A stretch of 9,590 nt of DNA, from contig JABDPQ010000743.1 of assembly GCA_013042695.1 (NCBI GenBank), positions 1-9,590 on the forward strand, given 5' to 3'. Within the stretch, counting starts at the first letter, position 1. Every line of letters begins with the position of its first letter. Under the pieces are notes generated by a model. It had not been told where the DNA came from and searched no databases. It saw only the letters and a program-made list of their open reading frames with translations. Below, piece after piece: positions 5,698 through 9,590 of the stretch. A program made the translations under genes and the position numbers. The DNA comes from Desulfobacterales bacterium (GTDB taxonomy: Bacteria; Desulfobacterota; Desulfobulbia; Desulfobulbales; Desulfocapsaceae).

Positions 5698-7134
5698 TCA
5701 GCCTATGTCCAATGCATTTTTATGAAAGGAAAGATCTGGCGCAACCGGATAGTCGGCATTAAAGCAGGCGAGACAAAAGTCATTCATAGTCATTCCCGTG
5801 GCTTCAACCATCCCTTCGATACTGAGGTAGTAGAGTGAGTCTAAGCCGAGGTAATCGGCAATTATTTTTACCTCATTGTTTGAGGCAATGAGTTCTTTCG
5901 TAGAAGGAAAGTCAATACCATAATAGCAAGCATGTCTTGTTGGCGGACAGCTGACCAGCATATGAACTTCTTTAACACCAGCATTTCTTAAGGATTGAAT
6001 CCTGCTTTTTCCTGTTGTTCCCCTGATAATTGAGTCTTCAATTATAATGACCCGCTTTCCCTTAATAAAGGAATGCACCGGGTTCAACTTGACCCGTACG
6101 TTAAAATCTCGCATGGTCTGGGTGGGTTGAATAAATGTTCGTCCGACGTAATGATTTCTGATCACACCGAACTCTAATGGGATGCCTGACTCATGCGAAT
6201 AGCCGATAGCTGCGTAATTCCCAGAATCAGGAAAAGGCATGACAAAATCGCCATCAACGAAGTGTTCACGAGCAAGAATTCGCCCCATATGCTTTCTTGT
6301 CTCATAAACATTGATTCCAAAAATATCAGAATCAGGCCGGGCGAAGTATACGTGTTCAAAAATACAAAATGAGGTTCGCTGCTCAGGCCATGGGTAGATA
6401 GAATTTAGTTGTCCATCCCGGCAGATCAAAATCTCTCCCGGTTCGATGTCTCTGATGTATTTCGCTTCTACAAGATCCAATGCACACGTTTCAGAAGCTA
6501 CGATGTAACCGCCATTGCTGAGCTTACCAAGGCAAAGCGGTCTGAAACCATTGGGGTCTCTTACGGCAATGAGGGTGTCCTGGGTAATCAGCAACATTGA
6601 AAAGGCACCTTTGACCGCAGTGAACGTTTCCTGCAACCTGTCTTCAAGGGATTCGCCGGCAGATCGAGCGATTAAATGAAGAATGACTTCACTGTCCATT
6701 GTTGTCTGGAAAATTGAACCTTGCATTTCCAGATCCTGGCGCAGCTTTATTGAGTTAACCAGGTTTCCATTATGGGCAACGGCCAGAGTCTTGCCTTTGT
6801 GGGTTACGAGTAAAGGCTGTGCATTTACTAGATTGGAAGCACCGGTAGTTGAATAACGGACATGCCCGATCGCTAGATTGCCGGAAAGATTCTGCAGCGT
6901 CTGTTCTGAGAAGACATCAGGAACCAGGCCCATTTCTTTATGTATGCGGACCTGCTTACCATCGGAGGCGACAATCCCGGCACTTTCCTGCCCCCGGTGC
7001 TGGAGAGCATAGAGGCCAAAATAGGTGAGTTTGGATGCATCATGATGATTAAAAATACCACAAACACCACATTCGTGTTTTGGTCGCAATGAGGAGGTTT
7101 GTGTTGCCGGAAGCGCTTGGTTGGAACGTGTCAT
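5698..7134 (-). CDS. purF: Amidophosphoribosyltransferase (glutamine PRPP amidotransferase)
   Basis: Makes 5-phosphoribosylamine from PRPP and glutamine, the first committed step of purine synthesis, in the cytoplasm. The 478 residues hold an N-terminal glutaminase domain and a C-terminal phosphoribosyltransferase domain. Catalytic Cys22 (ECGVCGIF) follows a 21-residue leader that must be cleaved, as in the Bacillus-type enzyme. Glutamine-site motifs are HVRYSTTG at 91-98 and HNGN at 121-124. The PRPP loop is at 362-374 (VIIIEDSIIRGTT), with Glu in place of the more common first Asp. Four cysteines at 257, 403, 454 and 457 (FCIF, HACYYGID, CLAC) match the ligands of the oxygen-sensitive 4Fe-4S cluster. 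ATG 7134 is the only ATG that keeps the leader; no good Shine-Dalgarno precedes it, and TTG at residue 16 is a poorer alternative. It lies downstream of the peptidase gene but beyond a terminator, so it probably has its own promoter. Confidence 0.97.
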   Translation of the reverse strand: MTRSNQALPATQTSSLRPKHECGVCGIFNHHDASKLTYFGLYALQHRGQESAGIVASDGKQVRIHKEMGLVPDVFSEQTLQNLSGNLAIGHVRYSTTGASNLVNAQPLLVTHKGKTLAVAHNGNLVNSIKLRQDLEMQGSIFQTTMDSEVILHLIARSAGESLEDRLQETFTAVKGAFSMLLITQDTLIAVRDPNGFRPLCLGKLSNGGYIVASETCALDLVEAKYIRDIEPGEILICRDGQLNSIYPWPEQRTSFCIFEHVYFARPDSDIFGINVYETRKHMGRILAREHFVDGDFVMPFPDSGNYAAIGYSHESGIPLEFGVIRNHYVGRTFIQPTQTMRDFNVRVKLNPVHSFIKGKRVIIIEDSIIRGTTGKSRIQSLRNAGVKEVHMLVSCPPTRHACYYGIDFPSTKELIASNNEVKIIADYLGLDSLYYLSIEGMVEATGMTMNDFCLACFNADYPVAPDLSFHKNALDIG

Positions 7135-7190
7135 GTAAAGAGTACCAGGTTACCGGTAGAATAGATCAACCCTTCAGTTTCAAACTCGTT

Positions 7191-7219
7191 AGATTAGATT
7201 GATTAGAAGCTATTGACAA
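7191..7219 (-). promoter_or_regulatory. Candidate purF promoter
   Basis: On the minus strand TTGTCA (7219-7214) is followed after 17 bases by TAATCT (7196-7191), about 57 bases before the purF start. The -35 matches five of six consensus bases and the -10 three of six. It begins in the T-rich tail of the upstream terminator, a sensible place for an independent purF promoter. A repeated TAATC pattern between and over the boxes could be an operator, but no known purine-repressor palindrome is seen. Confidence 0.35.
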
Positions 7220-7259
7220 AAATGAAAAAGGCACAAAGCGTAAGCAACCTTTGTGCCTT
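7218..7259 (-). terminator. Intrinsic terminator downstream of the peptidase gene
   Basis: A perfect 11-bp stem, AAGGCACAAAG (7228-7238) with CTTTGTGCCTT (7249-7259), encloses a 10-base loop. Read on the minus strand it is followed by TTTTTCATTTTT, the classic U-rich tail. It lies about 145 bases after the stop of the peptidase gene and about 95 bases before purF, so it should end the ispDF-peptidase transcript. On the plus strand the tail is missing, so it acts in one direction only. Confidence 0.85.
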
Positions 7260-7403
7260 CTGTAGGAGCCGTTAGGCAATTCTTATAATAAGTGGTGGAT
7301 AAATTCAACAAGAAAGAATCTCAGTCGACTCTTTTCCATGAAACGAAATGCGAGTATTTGGACCATGAATCGATTTTCTCAACTTGCTTGAGTCAGGTTT
7401 GGT

Positions 7404-8546
7404 CTACTCAGTTGCAATACAATAGAGTAATTCGGTGAGACTAATCATATCATTAAGGTCAAGGCGTTCATCTGTTGTGTGTACCTTATCCATACCGGTA
7501 GCAATAATAGCAGTAGAGAGGCCATAACCATTGTAGATATTGGCATCACTGCCACCGCCCGCGAGCACTAAAGAGATGTCTCTATTTAGTTTCTGGCCTG
7601 CTGCCACAACCGTTGTGACGACAATATCGTCCTCAGACAGTCGCATGGCCGGGTAATCGGCATTAACCTCGAAATTCACTGACGGTTGCTGGATTTCACT
7701 ATCTCCTGGAACCGGCCACTCAGCGGCAGTTTTCGCAAACGCAGATTTGATCTCTTCGGTGTACTCTGCGAGCTTGGACATGGAATGACTGCGAACTTCC
7801 CCTCTAATTTCAAGATGTTCAGGTATGATGTTTGTGGCAACGCCACCACTTATGATACCAATATTGGCTGTCGACTCTTCATCAATCCGGCCTAATCTCA
7901 GTTTCGTTATCGCTTTTGCAGCTACGAGAAAGGCACTGAGACCTGCTTCAGGGTTTATTCCGGCATGGGCAGCAGTGCCATGAACGTCGATTTTCATTCT
8001 ATTGGCAGCAGGTGCACCAACAATGAGTTTGTCTATCCCGTTTGAATCGAGTGCGTAACCAAAACGGGCCTGAAGTGGTTTATGATCAAGAAATTTGGCC
8101 CCAAGCAGTCCGATTTCCTCACAGGTTGTAAAGATAAGTTCAAGGGTACGATGGGCTATATTGTTTTCCTTGATCAGCGAGATGAGTTCAATCACAGGAG
8201 CAATGCCGGACTTGTCATCACCGCCCAGGATTGTTTCTCCTTTGCTCGTAAAAATGTCGCCGTCCTGTTCCACTTTGACGTCATCGCCAGGCTGAACCGT
8301 ATCCATGTGGCAGGCAAAAAAAACAGGGGTTGAATCGGTGGTACCGTTTATACGAATGATGAGATTTCCGCATTCAGATCCTGTATGGACTGCCGAGTCA
8401 TCTTCAACTATAAAATCTGCCCCAAGAGAAGAAAATGTGTCCTTCAGGTAAAGAGCAACATTCTGTTCCTTTCGGGAGGGACTGCTGAGCTCGCATAAAG
8501 TTACAAATGTTTGCGCAAGTCGTTCTCTGTTGATCGTGATGTTCAT
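7404..8546 (-). CDS. M20-family metallopeptidase, PepT-like
   Basis: A 380-residue cytoplasmic di-zinc aminopeptidase of the peptidase T-like branch of family M20, probably releasing N-terminal residues from short peptides. All expected active-site residues are present: His80 and catalytic-support Asp82 in CHMDTV, bridging Asp110 in GGDDKSG, general base Glu143 and ligand Glu144 in TTCEEIG, Asp167 in ALDSNG, and His356 in VHTTDE. The central dimerisation lid (about residues 180-290) includes the substrate-binding GTAAHAG. The start at 8546 has AGGA about eight bases upstream. It begins 19 bases after the stop of ispDF on the same strand, which indicates one transcript. No pathway link with isoprenoid synthesis is known to me. 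The exact substrate (tripeptides or another amide) cannot be fixed from sequence, so pepT is not assigned as a symbol. Confidence 0.92.
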   Translation of the reverse strand: MNITINRERLAQTFVTLCELSSPSRKEQNVALYLKDTFSSLGADFIVEDDSAVHTGSECGNLIIRINGTTDSTPVFFACHMDTVQPGDDVKVEQDGDIFTSKGETILGGDDKSGIAPVIELISLIKENNIAHRTLELIFTTCEEIGLLGAKFLDHKPLQARFGYALDSNGIDKLIVGAPAANRMKIDVHGTAAHAGINPEAGLSAFLVAAKAITKLRLGRIDEESTANIGIISGGVATNIIPEHLEIRGEVRSHSMSKLAEYTEEIKSAFAKTAAEWPVPGDSEIQQPSVNFEVNADYPAMRLSEDDIVVTTVVAAGQKLNRDISLVLAGGGSDANIYNGYGLSTAIIATGMDKVHTTDERLDLNDMISLTELLYCIATE

Positions 8547-8565
8547 TGTTGTGTCCTGTTATGAT

Positions 8566-9590
8566 TCAGAGTTGTTCGAGAAGAACTACTGCATGGCAGC
8601 TCATTCCTTCTTTTCTGCCTGTAAAACCCATGTGCTCTGTAGTTGTTGCCTTAATGCTAATGCATGTCATGTCCGTGAGGGAGTATTTCGCAATGTTTTC
8701 ACGCATTTCCTTTACAAATGGTGCTATTTTAGGGACTTGGCATACGATGGTCATATCAGCATTGGCAAGCTTAAATTTTTCAGCAGCTGCCAAAGAGATA
8801 ACCTTTTTCAATAGAATTAATGAGCTGATGTCTTTAAAAGCATTGTCATTGTCGGGAAAATGGCGGCCCAGATCTCCGAGACCACAGGCTCCGAGGATTG
8901 CATCGCAAAGTGCATGGGTAAGGACGTCGGCATCAGAATGCCCGGCGAGACCAAGACCGAAATCAATTTTTACTCCTCCAAGGATCAGTTCTCGCCCTTT
9001 TTCGAAACGATGAGCATCAAATCCGTGGCCGATTCGAACTGCAGGCGAGTGGCTATTCATAATAACGTTGGCAAGATTGAGATCTTCAGGCGTGGTTATC
9101 TTGATATTTGTTTGCTCTCCTGCCACAAGTCGGACGGGTATGTTTGCTTGTTCCAGGAGTGTTGACTCATCAGTTACATCATTGTCATGGTTTTTTGCAA
9201 ATGCTTTGATCAGGAGTTTTTTCTGCGCCGCTTGCGGGGTTTGTGCTTGCCAGATGCCTTCTCGGTCGAAGGTAGATTCAACGAAGTGGTTTGACGTTTC
9301 CCTTTTAAGCGTGTCTCTTGATTGAATAGCAGCAATAGCTGCGCCCGATTTTACCGTTTCATGGTAACATCGTTCAATAAGATCAGTTGAGACAAATGGC
9401 CGGGCCCCATCGTGCACGAGCACAATGTCAATTGCAGCATCAACCGCGTCAAGCCCGGCACGAACTGAATCTTGCCTGCGACGTCCTCCTGCGATAACAG
9501 TAACAGCGTCAAGAGATATACGGTGATTCTGCAGCAGGATTTTGGTTTTTGCAATATGGGTCTGAGGCACGGCAATTATTATCTGGTTGA
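8566..9590 (-). CDS. ispDF: Bifunctional IspD-IspF enzyme, 5' end outside window
   Basis: A fused enzyme of the MEP isoprenoid pathway. The IspD part (window edge to about 9061) joins CTP to methylerythritol 4-phosphate; the IspF part (about 8569-9060) closes the cyclodiphosphate ring. IspD motifs seen are RRRQDSVRAGL, VLVHDGARPFV, QAQTPQAA, DVTDESTLLE and GEQTNIKITTPEDL. IspF motifs are GHGFDAHRF (metal-binding Asp and His), AGHSDADV (third metal ligand His) and the signature ATTTEHMGFTGRKEG. The frame is open to the right edge (NQIIIAVPQTHIA), so the GTG at 9570 is an internal Val rather than the start; roughly the first 60 residues, with the nucleotide-binding AAGxGxRMG loop, lie outside. 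IspE, which acts between the two steps, is not in this window. It is the upstream gene of an operon with the peptidase. Confidence 0.96.
   Translation of the reverse strand, partial: NQIIIAVPQTHIAKTKILLQNHRISLDAVTVIAGGRRRQDSVRAGLDAVDAAIDIVLVHDGARPFVSTDLIERCYHETVKSGAAIAAIQSRDTLKRETSNHFVESTFDREGIWQAQTPQAAQKKLLIKAFAKNHDNDVTDESTLLEQANIPVRLVAGEQTNIKITTPEDLNLANVIMNSHSPAVRIGHGFDAHRFEKGRELILGGVKIDFGLGLAGHSDADVLTHALCDAILGACGLGDLGRHFPDNDNAFKDISSLILLKKVISLAAAEKFKLANADMTIVCQVPKIAPFVKEMRENIAKYSLTDMTCISIKATTTEHMGFTGRKEGMSCHAVVLLEQL

Noticed and set aside
7379..7393. Small hairpin CTCAA-GCAAG-TTGAG after the peptidase gene (minus strand)
   Set aside because: Only five base pairs and no T-rich tail; the stronger terminator is at 7218-7259.
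8546..9013. A 155-residue plus-strand reading frame
   Set aside because: It is antisense to the IspF domain, whose catalytic motifs are clear on the minus strand.
9568..9570. GTG as the start codon of ispDF
   Set aside because: The frame stays open to the window edge and the residues before it (NQIIIAV) match the IspD fold, so this is an internal valine.
1..9590. CRISPR arrays, tRNA, rRNA or known riboswitches
   Set aside because: No regularly spaced repeats, no tRNA T-loop signature with acceptor pairing, and no recognisable riboswitch core were found by eye in the non-coding stretches.

Overview
The window looks like a chromosomal segment of a Gram-negative, strictly or facultatively anaerobic bacterium, most likely a deltaproteobacterial (Desulfobacterota, Desulfobulbales-like) sulfur/sulfate metaboliser. 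This is an inference from the gene set and style: a fused IspD-IspF enzyme, a Bacillus-type Fe-S PurF with a propeptide, a HEAT/cyclic-nucleotide-binding regulatory protein, and a REC-GGDEF protein. No rRNA, tRNA or CRISPR array is visible.

Layout, left to right. Bases 1-277 are non-coding as far as I can see and carry a 14-base match to the end of a repeat element found later. A large plus-strand gene (278-2584) encodes a cytoplasmic regulatory protein with an N-terminal coiled coil, HEAT-like repeats, a long acidic linker, a cyclic-nucleotide-binding-like domain and a PilZ-like C-terminus with degenerate ligand motifs. It is followed by a PfkB-family sugar kinase (2761-3627) and a 72-residue protein of unknown function (3747-3965). 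A 141-bp element with long imperfect terminal inverted repeats (3969-4109), probably a MITE-like non-autonomous element, follows. Next to it lies a decayed minus-strand HD-domain phosphohydrolase gene (about 4136-4587) with a frameshift and a premature stop. A duplicated AT-rich block precedes a REC-GGDEF diguanylate cyclase gene (4773-5672).

The right half is a housekeeping cluster on the minus strand, convergent with the cyclase gene: the 5'-truncated ispDF fusion (8566 to the right edge), 19 bases later an M20-family aminopeptidase of the PepT-like type (7404-8546), an intrinsic terminator (about 7218-7259), and purF (5698-7134), probably with its own promoter. The ispDF gene feeds the MEP isoprenoid pathway, purF is the first committed step of purine synthesis, and the peptidase probably recycles peptides. 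ispDF and the peptidase look like one operon.

The most interesting parts are the regulatory left half: the multidomain HEAT/cNBD/PilZ-like protein, the HD-gene remnant bordered by a hairpin-forming repeat element, a perfect 11-bp inverted repeat inside the large gene, and the duplicated upstream block of the cyclase gene. I see no convincing complete new multi-gene system.
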